In this document: positions 1-8,249 of the stretch, one piece after another
Layout: every line of letters begins with the position of its first letter
Position numbering within the stretch: position 1 is the stretch's first letter
Assembly: GCA_028871195.1 (NCBI GenBank)
Contig: JAGWNT010000005.1
Coordinates: forward strand, 6,633-70,632
DNA: 64,000 nt
Reading direction: 5' to 3'
Source of the DNA: REEB85 sp018971455
Lineage (GTDB): Bacteria > Pseudomonadota > Alphaproteobacteria > Acetobacterales > Acetobacteraceae
Notes under the pieces: generated by a model
Seen by the model: only the letters and a program-made list of their open reading frames with translations
Databases searched by the model: none
Told to the model about the DNA's origin: nothing
Position numbers and translations under genes: made by a program

Positions 1-716
1 CCGAGATTCGGCTCGATCACATAGGGCAGCGGCTCGGTCACCAGCATGTTCGGACTGAGCGGGCTGACCGGGACGGGTTCGCCGAATGCCGCCGCGACCT
101 CGCCACCCCAGTAGCCTGCGACATTCAGCAGCGCGGGGGCACGGAAGGTTTCGCCCGCCGCCTGCACGGTGAATTGAGCGCCGTCATGCGCAAGCCCGGC
201 CACGGCCGAATTTTCACGAATCACCGCTCCGGCCGCGCGCGCCGCCCGCGCCAGCGCCGGCGCAAGCAGGCGCGGATTGGCGACGCCGTCATCCGGCGCC
301 AGTGATCCGGCGACGATTGTGGGACCGAGCCAGGAATAGGCTTCGTGGATGGCATTGCGGCCGATCATGCGTAGCGGCAGGTCATGCGCCTTCGCCACCT
401 CCATGTAGGCAACAAGATCGGCCTCCTCGGTCGCGTTGCGGGCCAGCTTGAGATGTCCGGTCGCCTCGAACTCGCAATTCGTCCCGATCAGCGCCGGCAA
501 CCGCCCCCAGATCTCACGGGCACGCCGGGCGATCGGCAGCTCCGCCGGGTGGCGGCCCTGCTGGCGCACCCCGCCATAATTAACGCCGGAGGCCTGTCCG
601 CCGACCAGCCCCCGCTCCAGCAGAACGCAGCGCACCTTGCGCAGCGCCAGATGCAGCGCGGCCGAGCAGCCGGCGCCACCACCACCGACGATCAGGACAT
701 CCGCTTGCGTCGTCAT
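1..716 (-). CDS. FAD-dependent oxidoreductase, DAO family (alpha-type subunit), partial
   Basis: The reading frame is open from an ATG at 716 down to the window edge, so only about the first 238 residues are present. The N-terminus has the FAD-binding Rossmann motif VLIVGGGGAGCSAALHL (about residues 7-23), then a glycine-rich ASGVNYGGVRQQG segment typical of DadA/glycine-oxidase-like flavoproteins. These enzymes oxidise the C-N bond of amino acids or secondary amines. The start overlaps the stop of the next upstream gene by ATGA, so it is translationally coupled to the FAD/BFD-like and ferredoxin-like genes. That arrangement matches HcnABC and the D-hydroxyproline dehydrogenase LhpBEF, in which the DAO protein is the catalytic subunit. 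The substrate cannot be told from sequence, and the C-terminal half is missing here. Confidence 0.85.
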   Translation of the reverse strand, partial: MTTQADVLIVGGGGAGCSAALHLALRKVRCVLLERGLVGGQASGVNYGGVRQQGRHPAELPIARRAREIWGRLPALIGTNCEFEATGHLKLARNATEEADLVAYMEVAKAHDLPLRMIGRNAIHEAYSWLGPTIVAGSLAPDDGVANPRLLAPALARAARAAGAVIRENSAVAGLAHDGAQFTVQAAGETFRAPALLNVAGYWGGEVAAAFGEPVPVSPLSPNMLVTEPLPYVIEPNL

Positions 717-2089
717 GGCGCCGAGCCCGGACTGCGAGGCATGATCGGGATGGGCTTGACCGGCGGCTGACCACGCAGGCGACCAACCGATTCAAGCGGA
801 CACGCGAGCGCCGCCGCGAGAACTTCCGCCGCCGGAGGGCTGCACAGGCGCCCCTGGCAACGCCCCATGCCGATCCGGCTGAGGGCCTTCGCACGATTCA
901 CCTCCGCGGCGGGCAGGGTGGTGCCGGCGCGGGCGGTGGCCCGCAACTCTCCTGCCGTCACGGATTCACAACGGCAAAGGATGGTCTCGTCCGGCATGGT
1001 GGCGGCGAGCCGGGCGGGAAAAGGAAACGCCGCATCCAGGGCCGAGCGGAACGCCCCATGGCGAGCCAGCGCCGCATCCAGCCGAGTGACTTCGCCGTGA
1101 TCCACCGCCAGGCCGCGTGCCGCAACGATGGCCCAGGCGCCCCGCGCTCCGGCAAGTTCGGCGACGTCCGCACCCGCGATCCGTGCACCATCCCCGGCCA
1201 GGAAGATGCTCGGGTTCGCGGTGGCGCCGCTCGCATCCTGCTGGGGGAGGAAGGCGCGCTGCGCGGCATTGAACGCAAAGGGCACGCCGGCGAGATCGGC
1301 CAGCTGCGTCTCCGGCTTGAGCCCCCAACCGAGTGCCACCGCGTCGCAGGCGATCTGCTGCTCGCTGCCGCTGGTGCGGATGCGCAAGCCATCCACGGCC
1401 TCAGAGCCCAGGATCGCGAGCGGCGTCGCACCTTCGATGATTGGAACACCGTGGGCGCGCAGCCAGCCAACGTAGTAAAAGCCCTTCGCGAATGTCGCTC
1501 CGCCGCGCAGCAGACCGGGCATGGCACGAAGCTTCGTCGTGAACGCTGTGGTATCGACCACCGCGGCAACCGTGGCCCCGGCCCGCGCGTATTGGTAGGC
1601 AACAAGCCAGAGCAGCGGGCCGGTGCCGACGAAGGCAACGCGGTGGCCGATGGCGCAGCCTTGCGCCTTCAGCGCGATCTGCGATCCGCCGAGGGAGGTG
1701 ACACCGGGAAGCGTCCATCCGGGAAGCGGGACAATGCGATCCGTCGCGCCGGTGCACAGCAGCGCGTGGCCGAACGGGACCTCTCCCATGTCCCCTGCGT
1801 GGCTGGTGAACAGGATATTCTGGCGGATGTTCCAGACCAATGTCTCGGGGCGGAATTCGATGTGCGGACGCAGCGCGTCGAATGCGGCGTGCAATGCGCG
1901 GGCCTTGGCCGCCTCGAATCCGTACAGCGTCTTGTCGGTGCGGGTGAAGCCCCTCGGTGGGCGCTGATAGATTCTGCCGCCGGAATCGGGGGCCTCGTCG
2001 ATCACCACCGGGCGCAGTCCCGCGCGCACCAGCACCTCGGCCGCGCGCGTGCCGGCGGGGCCGGCGCCAACAATTGCGACATCCGTCAT
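713..2089 (-). CDS. NAD(P)/FAD-dependent oxidoreductase with C-terminal BFD-like [2Fe-2S] domain (HcnB/LhpE-like)
   Basis: A 458-residue flavoprotein. It begins MTDVAIVGAGPAG (first dinucleotide-binding motif, residues 8-13), has a second Rossmann motif VAFVGTGPLL near residue 150, and ends in a BFD-like [2Fe-2S] domain with a CRC pair and a later CQGRLC pair. This is the gamma-type electron-transfer subunit of three-part amino-acid dehydrogenases such as opine oxidase, HcnB or LhpE. The ATG at 2089 was chosen because it overlaps the stop of the ferredoxin-like gene (ATGA) and starts directly at the Rossmann fold. Longer upstream starts would run through the neighbouring gene. The stop in turn overlaps the DAO gene start, so the three subunits are coupled. 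The physiological electron acceptor is unknown. Confidence 0.88.
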   Translation of the reverse strand: MTDVAIVGAGPAGTRAAEVLVRAGLRPVVIDEAPDSGGRIYQRPPRGFTRTDKTLYGFEAAKARALHAAFDALRPHIEFRPETLVWNIRQNILFTSHAGDMGEVPFGHALLCTGATDRIVPLPGWTLPGVTSLGGSQIALKAQGCAIGHRVAFVGTGPLLWLVAYQYARAGATVAAVVDTTAFTTKLRAMPGLLRGGATFAKGFYYVGWLRAHGVPIIEGATPLAILGSEAVDGLRIRTSGSEQQIACDAVALGWGLKPETQLADLAGVPFAFNAAQRAFLPQQDASGATANPSIFLAGDGARIAGADVAELAGARGAWAIVAARGLAVDHGEVTRLDAALARHGAFRSALDAAFPFPARLAATMPDETILCRCESVTAGELRATARAGTTLPAAEVNRAKALSRIGMGRCQGRLCSPPAAEVLAAALACPLESVGRLRGQPPVKPIPIMPRSPGSAP

Positions 2090-2358
2090 GACCGAACGAT
2101 CCGCATGTCGGCCGCGATGTAGGTCGTGCAGGCGCGTTGGCGGCCTGCCCCCTCCACCGTGACCCAGCAATCCTGGCACGCACCCATCCAACAGAATCCG
2201 GCGCGGTTTCCACCATCGAACTCGCTGCGGCGAACATGGTCCGAATTGGCGAGGATGGCGGTGAGCAGCGTATCCCCGGCCAGGGCCGAGGCCGGCTGCC
2301 CGTCCAGCACGAAGGCGATGACGGGCCGGGCTGTTTCGGCAAGGCGTTTGAGCTTCAC
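2086..2358 (-). CDS. [2Fe-2S] ferredoxin-like subunit (HcnA/LhpF-like)
   Basis: A 90-residue ferredoxin-fold protein with cysteines at 56, 61, 64 and 77 (C-x4-C-x2-C-x12-C), the pattern of the small beta subunit of HcnABC/opine-oxidase-type dehydrogenases. It probably passes electrons between the two flavoprotein subunits encoded downstream. The GTG at 2358 was chosen because it overlaps the stop of the upstream SDR gene as GTGA. A TTG at 2379 would add seven residues and is less likely. It is coupled by ATGA to the following gamma-subunit gene. A second gene of the same kind with identical cysteine spacing lies at 4239-4529. Confidence 0.85.
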   Translation of the reverse strand: MKLKRLAETARPVIAFVLDGQPASALAGDTLLTAILANSDHVRRSEFDGGNRAGFCWMGACQDCWVTVEGAGRQRACTTYIAADMRIVRS

Positions 2359-3095
2359 AGCATGTCTTCCCGCCGGCAATTGACCAGCAACTCCGCAATG
2401 GCGGCGTTGTTGGACAGGCGAAGCACGGTCTCGACGAGCTGGGCAATGTCACCTGGCTGCGTCATCTTCTCGCGCGCCCAGGTGGTGACGTCGGCGGTCA
2501 TATCGGTGGCAACGAAGCCCGGGCATAGTGCCGTCGCGCGGATCCCCTGCTCCCATCCGGTGCGCCGGATCGCATGGGTGAGCGCCACGAGGGCGAACTT
2601 GGACATCGCATAGCCGATATTCTCGTTCGCCACGCGCTTGCCGGACAGTGAGGCGATGTTGACCACGCGGCCCTCGCCACTACGCGAGAGATAGGGCAGG
2701 GCGAGGCGGACAAGCCGCATCGGGCCCTTCACGTTGACGGACCACATGCGGTCGAGCGCCGTCTCATCCTCGTCCACAAGGGATGCCATCGGGTTGATGC
2801 CCGCCGCATTCACCAGGCCATCGATCCTGCCGAATCGCTCATGCGTGGCGGCGATCCAGTTCCGGGCGCTGGACAGGCTTTCCGCGTCATACCGATGGGC
2901 GAGGAGGCGGTCGGTGCCGTCGAGGCCGCGCGGGTCGCGCAGACCGGCGGAGACGAGAAAGCCCGCCTCGACCAGGCGGGTGACGACGGCGCGGCCAATC
3001 CCGCGCGATGCCCCCGACACCATGATGACGCGCCCGGATGGATCTAGCACGATGCCGTCTCCTGTTGCATGGCCGTCCGAGATTGAGCTCGGCAT
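2355..3095 (-). CDS. Short-chain dehydrogenase/reductase (SDR)
   Basis: A 246-residue classical SDR. It has the NAD(P)-binding SGASRGIG motif (residues 27-34), the structural VNAAG motif, and the catalytic NIAS...YAMSK serine, tyrosine and lysine. It would interconvert an alcohol and a ketone; the exact substrate is not evident. It is the first gene of the left operon, and its stop overlaps the GTG start of the ferredoxin-like gene, so it is expected to act on the same catabolic route as the three-part dehydrogenase. The start used is the ATG at 3095. The divergent operon starts only about 50 bases away, so the promoters must be very compact or lie inside coding sequence. Confidence 0.85.
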   Translation of the reverse strand: MPSSISDGHATGDGIVLDPSGRVIMVSGASRGIGRAVVTRLVEAGFLVSAGLRDPRGLDGTDRLLAHRYDAESLSSARNWIAATHERFGRIDGLVNAAGINPMASLVDEDETALDRMWSVNVKGPMRLVRLALPYLSRSGEGRVVNIASLSGKRVANENIGYAMSKFALVALTHAIRRTGWEQGIRATALCPGFVATDMTADVTTWAREKMTQPGDIAQLVETVLRLSNNAAIAELLVNCRREDML

Positions 3096-3145
3096 CGGAT
3101 CGCCATAACCTGAGCAGATGATTGACCGGTTTGCACAGGCAGGCA

Positions 3146-4255
3146 ATGCCCGACTCGCATGATCTGGCGGTGATCGGCGGCGGTCTGGTTGGCAGCGCCA
3201 TCGCTTGGGGTGCCGCGCGCCTGGGCGCCGATGTGGCGTTGCTCGATGAGGGTGACGTCGCGTTTCGCGCGGCCCGCGGCAATTTCGGACTGGTGTGGGT
3301 GCAGAGCAAGGGCGATGGCCTGCCGCCCTATGCGAACTGGACCCGCCGGTCCGCTGCGCTGTGGCCGGATCTGGCCGCCGAGCTATCCTCCATGACCGGC
3401 ACCGACGTCGCCCTCCGGCAACCGGGCGGATTGCATTTCTGCCTGAGCGAACAGGAAGTCGAACAGCGGGCGGCAATGATCTCGCGCATGCACAATGCAA
3501 CGGGCGATATCGGGACGCGGCTGCTGGACCGGGGTGACGTCCGCGCGATGGTGCCGGGCCTGGGCCCGCAGGTGCAGGGTGCCGCGTACTGCCCGAAGGA
3601 CGGGCATGCCAACCCGCTGCTGCTCCTGCGCGCATTGCAGGCAGGGTTCCGGCGTCATCGCGGGCGCTATCTGCCAGGCGCGCGCATTGAACGAATCACG
3701 CCGCGCGGCGCGGATTTCGCCATCGAGTTGGGCACCACGCACATCGTCGTTCGGCGCATCGTCATCGCGGCCGGCCTGGGCAGCGCGACATTGGCGCCGC
3801 TCGTCGGATTGTCGATGCCGGTGCGGCCGGTGCGGGGGCAGATCATGGTGACGGAGCGGCTGCGGCCACTGCTCGACTGGCCGACCGCGCAGATCCGGCA
3901 GACCGTCGAAGGATCCATCATGATCGGCGACAGCCACGAGGATGTCGGCTTCGATGAGGGCACGTCGGCCACCGAAATGCAGCGTATCGCCGCCCGCGCG
4001 CTGGCGACATTCCCGGCACTCGGCCAGGCCCAGATCGTGAGGCACTGGGGCGCGCTGCGGGTCATGACGCAGGACGGGGCGCCGATCTACGAGCAGTCAG
4101 GCCAATACCCCGGCGCCTTTGCGGCGACCTGCCATAGCGGGGTGACGCTGGCGGGAAGCCATGCGCTGGCCCTCGCACCCGCCATCCTGGACGGGATGCT
4201 GCCTGATGAGCTCCGGGCTTTCACAAGCGAGCGGTTCCATGTTCCGACGGTTTGA
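3146..4255 (+). CDS. FAD-dependent oxidoreductase, DAO family (alpha-type subunit, second set)
   Basis: A 369-residue DadA/HcnC-like flavoprotein. The FAD-binding motif AVIGGGLVGSAIAWG is at residues 9-23, and the C-terminal domain has the conserved closing ATCHSGVTLAGSHALALA segment of this family. It is probably the catalytic subunit of a second three-part amine or amino-acid dehydrogenase. The ATG at 3146 begins just before the Rossmann fold; an upstream TTG at 3122 would add only eight unconvincing residues. It heads a three-gene set (alpha, ferredoxin, gamma) that mirrors the leftward operon. Its 3' end overlaps the ferredoxin gene by 17 bases. The substrate is unknown; D-amino acids, hydroxyproline isomers or opines are possible by family. 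Confidence 0.87.
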   Translation: MPDSHDLAVIGGGLVGSAIAWGAARLGADVALLDEGDVAFRAARGNFGLVWVQSKGDGLPPYANWTRRSAALWPDLAAELSSMTGTDVALRQPGGLHFCLSEQEVEQRAAMISRMHNATGDIGTRLLDRGDVRAMVPGLGPQVQGAAYCPKDGHANPLLLLRALQAGFRRHRGRYLPGARIERITPRGADFAIELGTTHIVVRRIVIAAGLGSATLAPLVGLSMPVRPVRGQIMVTERLRPLLDWPTAQIRQTVEGSIMIGDSHEDVGFDEGTSATEMQRIAARALATFPALGQAQIVRHWGALRVMTQDGAPIYEQSGQYPGAFAATCHSGVTLAGSHALALAPAILDGMLPDELRAFTSERFHVPTV

Positions 4256-4529
4256 CAAGGACGACACCCCGCTGGAGTTCTTCTTCGAAGGACGGAGGGT
4301 GACCGCTCGCCTCGGCGATACGGTGGCCGCGGCGCTGCTGGCCGGCGGGGCCGGGCCGTTTCGCCTCACGCCGGCTTCCAGGGCGCCGCGGGCTCCCTAT
4401 TGCCTGATGGGTCTCTGCTTCGACTGTCTCGTGGAAATCGACGGTGTGGCCAACAGGCAGGCCTGCATGGTTCCGGTGGCGAGCGGAATGCGCGTGCGGC
4501 GCCAGCCCGGGCCGCCGAGCGTGGCGTGA
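4239..4529 (+). CDS. [2Fe-2S] ferredoxin-like subunit (HcnA/LhpF-like, second set)
   Basis: A 96-residue ferredoxin-fold protein with cysteines at 55, 60, 63 and 76 (C-x4-C-x2-C-x12-C), the same spacing as the paralogue at 2086-2358. It is the likely electron-transfer subunit between the DAO protein upstream and the FAD/BFD-like protein downstream. The ATG at 4239 lies inside the last codons of the alpha gene (17-base overlap), and its stop overlaps the next GTG start (GTGA), so all three subunits should be made in step. Confidence 0.85.
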   Translation: MFRRFDKDDTPLEFFFEGRRVTARLGDTVAAALLAGGAGPFRLTPASRAPRAPYCLMGLCFDCLVEIDGVANRQACMVPVASGMRVRRQPGPPSVA

Positions 4530-5920
4530 CGGCGCGCTGGGATGCAATCGTGATCGGCGCAGGCCCGGCCGGCATGTCCGGGGCATGCCTGCTCGCGGAA
4601 CATGGTGCGCAAATCCTGGTGCTGGACGAGCAGCCTGCCCCTGGAGGGCAGATCTATCGCGCGGTGGAGCGGGTCGCGACCCAAGGCCGGACAGCACTGG
4701 ATCGGCTTGGTGGCGAGTACGCCGCTGGCGTGGCGCTGGCGGCGCGCTTTCGGGCGAGCGGGTGTGCGTATTGGCCAGGCAGCACGGTGTGGCAGGTGAC
4801 GCCGGAGCGGTCGGTCTGGGTCAGCCGCAACGGCCGGTCCGTGCACCTTCGGGCCGATGTGATCCTGCTCGCCACGGGCGCGATGGAGCGGCCGGTGCCG
4901 GTGCCGGGCTGGACCTTGCCGGGCGTGATGACCGTGGGGGCGGTGCAGATTCTGCTGAAATCCGCCGCACTTTTGCCTTCGGTGCCGTTCGTCCTCGCAG
5001 GCAGCGGGCCATTGCCGCTGCTCGTCGCGCAGCAATGCCTGGCCGCCGGAGCGCGGCCGGCGGCATTCCTCGACACCGGGTCGCCGTCGAACATGTTCGC
5101 CGCGATGCGCCATCTGCCCGGAGCGCTCGGCCTGCCCGCGCGGCGAATGCTTGCGAAGGGGCTGGCGCTGCGCGCGGCCTTGCGGCGCAGCGGGGTCAGG
5201 GTGTTTCGCAACGTGCGGGACATGCGCATCGAAGGAGACCATGCGGCGGAAGCGATTCGCTTCCGCTCCGGGCGTGCGGAGCATCGCGTCGAGGCGCAAC
5301 TCGTCGCCCTGCATGACGGCGTCATCCCTTCGCAGCAGATCACCCGTCTGGTCGGGTGCGCCCATGTGTGGGATGCCCGCCAGCGATGCTTCCGGCCCCA
5401 GCTCGACGATTGGGGCAACAGCTCCGTCGAGGGCGTGATGGTGGCCGGCGATGCCGCCGGAATCGGCGGTGCTGCTTCGGCGGCATTGGCCGGGCGTTTG
5501 GCGGCTTTCGAAGCCTTGCGCCTGCTCGGACGAATCGACGCGGCGCAACGCGACAAATGGGCCGCGGCGGATCGCCGGGCGATGCGGGCCGAACGGGCGG
5601 TGCGGCCATTGCTGGAGCGGATGTTTCCGCCTCGGCCGGAAATTCTTTGCCCTGCCGATGATGTGGTGGTGTGCCGCTGCGAGGAGGTCACCGCCGGCGC
5701 GCTGCGACAGGCGGTTGCTCAGGGATGCCAGGGCCCGAACCAGGCGAAAAGCTTCCTCCGCTGCGGCATGGGCCCTTGTCAGGGACGGCTATGCGGGCCC
5801 GTGGTGACGGAGGTGATCGCGGCGGCGCGCGGACAGACGATCGAGGAAACAGGGTATTTCCGCATCCGCCCACCATTGAAGCCCGTGACGTTGGGAGAGA
5901 TCGCCCTGCTCGAAACGTGA
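4526..5920 (+). CDS. NAD(P)/FAD-dependent oxidoreductase with C-terminal BFD-like [2Fe-2S] domain (HcnB/LhpE-like, second set)
   Basis: A 464-residue gamma-type subunit. It has an N-terminal AIVIGAGPAGMSGA FAD motif, a central second Rossmann motif (FVLAGSGPLPLLVAQQ), and a C-terminal BFD-like domain with cysteines in VVCRCEEVT and CGMGPCQGRLCGP. The GTG at 4526 overlaps the ferredoxin stop as GTGA and sits seven residues before the Rossmann strand. It completes the second dehydrogenase set. It has the same domain order as the protein encoded at 713-2089 but differs from it widely, so the two operons look like diverged paralogues rather than a recent duplication. Confidence 0.87.
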   Translation: MTARWDAIVIGAGPAGMSGACLLAEHGAQILVLDEQPAPGGQIYRAVERVATQGRTALDRLGGEYAAGVALAARFRASGCAYWPGSTVWQVTPERSVWVSRNGRSVHLRADVILLATGAMERPVPVPGWTLPGVMTVGAVQILLKSAALLPSVPFVLAGSGPLPLLVAQQCLAAGARPAAFLDTGSPSNMFAAMRHLPGALGLPARRMLAKGLALRAALRRSGVRVFRNVRDMRIEGDHAAEAIRFRSGRAEHRVEAQLVALHDGVIPSQQITRLVGCAHVWDARQRCFRPQLDDWGNSSVEGVMVAGDAAGIGGAASAALAGRLAAFEALRLLGRIDAAQRDKWAAADRRAMRAERAVRPLLERMFPPRPEILCPADDVVVCRCEEVTAGALRQAVAQGCQGPNQAKSFLRCGMGPCQGRLCGPVVTEVIAAARGQTIEETGYFRIRPPLKPVTLGEIALLET

Positions 5921-5951
5921 TTGGCCGCCCGCACTCACGGCGCGCGCGGCG

Positions 5952-6674
5952 TCATCCTCGCAATTCCTCCTGATGCGCCTTCACCATCTCGCCCAGGCTG
6001 CTGAACCGGAAATCGTATGCCGCTCCTTCCGGCGGGGCCATCGTGGCGCCCCAGCCGGCACGGTCGTGCCGGCGGTCAATCCAGGCGCGGGCGAGGCCGA
6101 ATTGTTGCGCCGGGGCGTGGTCGTGGAACAGGCTCTGGGCGGTGTGCAGGATATCGCGGCTCGTGTAGCCCAGGGCGCCCAGATGATCGAGCATGTAGCG
6201 GAAATTGGCCGGGTTCGGCTTGTAGCTGCCAATGTCCTGCGCGGTGTAGATGGCATCGAACGCGACGCCGAGGCGCTTATTGCTACCCTTGAAGCTTTCG
6301 CGATCAACGTTGGAAAGAATGACGAGCTTGTAGTGCCTCTTGAGGTACTGCAACGCCGATGCAGTGTCCGCGAAGGCCGGCCAATCCGGTACCGACGCGC
6401 CAAAAGTGGCATCCTCCGCCGACGTGGTCGCAACCTGCCATTGCGCGGCCAGGCGGCGATGCACTTCGGCGAGCAGCGCCGAATAGATCATGCCCGGTGT
6501 CTCTGCCTCCTGCGCCGATTCATGCTGGGCAAAATGTTCCAGTACGGTGTCGCGCGGCAGGGTACTGCCACTGCGCGCGAGAAGCGGCTGCAGGGCGGCA
6601 TGAATGCCGCTTTCCCAGTCGATCAGGGTGCCGTAGCAATCGAAGGTCAGAACGCGGAAGTCAGTGAGCTTCAT
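5952..6674 (-). CDS. HAD-superfamily hydrolase, haloacid dehalogenase type II-like
   Basis: A 240-residue HAD hydrolase with the nucleophile motif FDCYGTL (Asp12), motif II ILSNVD and motif III lysine in SYKPNP. This layout and length resemble L-2-haloacid dehalogenases, but HAD subfamilies switch easily between dehalogenase and phosphatase activity, so the substrate is open. The start overlaps the end of the upstream aminotransferase gene by 14 bases, so the two are one transcription unit. Its stop converges with the gamma-subunit gene, leaving about 30 bases between them with no obvious terminator. Confidence 0.82.
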   Translation of the reverse strand: MKLTDFRVLTFDCYGTLIDWESGIHAALQPLLARSGSTLPRDTVLEHFAQHESAQEAETPGMIYSALLAEVHRRLAAQWQVATTSAEDATFGASVPDWPAFADTASALQYLKRHYKLVILSNVDRESFKGSNKRLGVAFDAIYTAQDIGSYKPNPANFRYMLDHLGALGYTSRDILHTAQSLFHDHAPAQQFGLARAWIDRRHDRAGWGATMAPPEGAAYDFRFSSLGEMVKAHQEELRG

Positions 6675-8036
6675 GGCGGATCTCCGAGTGTTGCAGCGCG
6701 GCGTCGAGGGTTTTCCCGAGACGTTCGATCAGAATGTCGATCTCGGCCTCGGTGCAGCATAGGGGGGGAGCGAGTCCGATCACGTCATCGGCGAAGGCGC
6801 GGAAGATGAGGCCCTGGCGATAACCCTCGGCTGCGAGAAATTCGTGCAGGCGCAGCGCGGTCGGGGGTTTGCGTTTCGTGACCTTGTCCACCACCAGTTC
6901 CAGCCCGGCCAGCATGCCGCGGCCGCGCACCTCGCCAACCAGCGGATGGTCCAGAAGGCTCTGCAACCGGCGCTGGAAATACGCACCCACCTCCTGTCCG
7001 TTGGCGAGGATACCCCCCTCCTCGTAGAGGCGGATCACCTCGAGCGCCACCGCGGCGCTGACCGGGTGGGCGGAGTAGGTGTAGCCGTGGCCGAGCGGCG
7101 TTCCCGCAGGCGTGCCATCGGCAATGACCTGATAGATCGGGTCGGACACCATCACCGCCCCCATCGGGGCATAGCCTGACGTGAGGCCCTTCGCCATCGT
7201 CATGAAATCGGGCACCACCGCCTCGTCCTCGCAGGCGAACATCGGGCCGGTGCGGCCGAAGCCCGTGATCACCTCGTCGGCCACGAACAGGATGCCGAGG
7301 CGGCGGCATTCCGCGCGCATCGCCGCGAGCCAGCCCGCCGGCGGCACGATGATGCCGCCTGAGCCCTGGATCGGCTCGCAGAAGAAGGCGGCCACGTTGT
7401 CCGCGCCCAGCGCCTCCACCTTGGCGCGAAGTGCGGCGACGGAGGCGGCGATCTGCGCCTCTGGATCGCGCAACTCGTTGCGGTAGGGATAGACGCTGGG
7501 AATATGGTGCTGCAACCCGGTCGGCAGATCGAAACCGCGATGGAAGGCGGCCAGGGCGGTACGCCGGCACCGGTGGAGGAGGAGCCGTGATAGCCCCGTT
7601 CCAGGGCGATGATGTGCCGCTTCGTCGGCTCGCCGCGCATGTTGAAATAGAAGCGGATCAGACGCAGCGTGGTGTCCACCGCATCCGATCCGCCGAGCGT
7701 GAAGAACACGTGGTCGAGATCACCGGGTGCAAGTGCGGCGAGCTTGGCGGCGAGCAGGATTGCCGGCTCGGAGCCATAGTGGAAATAGCTGGTGGCGTAG
7801 GGCAGCCGGCGCATCTGCTCGGTCGCGGCGCGCACGACGCTCTCCTGCCCGTAACCGATATTGACGCACCACAGGCCGGAGAAGCCATCGAGCAGCGTCT
7901 TCCCCTCGATGTCGGTCAGCATGGCCCCTTGCCCGGAGCTGAGGATGGTGACGCCGCGCGCCTCGTGACCGCGCAGCGAAACGACGGGATGGATCAGATG
8001 GTCGTGGTCAAGCAACTGCAATGAATTCGCGGGCAC
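6661..8036 (-). pseudogene. Class III PLP-dependent aminotransferase (omega-amino acid:pyruvate type), frameshifted
   Basis: Two adjacent frames together form one aminotransferase of about 458 residues. The N-terminal part runs from the GTG at 8036 (strong AGGAGGGA six bases upstream) through SGLWCVNIGYG and ERGYHGSSSTGAG. The frame is then lost near 7556-7566 and continues in the next frame from TALAAFHRGFDLP through DEVITGFGRTG to the PLP lysine motif MAKGLTSGYAPMGA. One missing base around 7560 explains the break. No other stop or gap is seen in either half, so this is either a recent inactivating mutation or an assembly error. An intact enzyme would move an amino group from an omega- or beta-amino acid to pyruvate or glyoxylate. 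The 3' end overlaps the HAD gene start. Confidence 0.85.
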
Positions 8037-8193
8037 GGCTTATCCCTCCTGCACGGATTGCCAGCATGACGCGGCGCGCGCGCCATGGGATGGCAAATTT
8101 GGTTGCACGGCACATTCTCGCGCGGCACTCGCCCCATCCGGCGCTGCATCCTGCCGAATTTGTAGGCCCTCACTCATCCGTGGCGTTTTGCAA

Positions 8194-8221
8194 TCGACAG
8201 CGAGGACCCCGCGGGTAAGAT
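8194..8221 (+). promoter_or_regulatory. Candidate sigma-70-type promoter for the D-2-hydroxyacid dehydrogenase gene
   Basis: TCGACA at 8194-8199 (five of six to TTGACA) is followed after 16 bases by TAAGAT at 8216-8221, about 28 bases before the ATG at 8250. It lies in the 213-base divergent region between the aminotransferase and dehydrogenase genes. This is a match by eye only. Confidence 0.35.
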
Positions 8222-8249
8222 CGGATCGCGCTCGTCCAAAGGGATTTCC

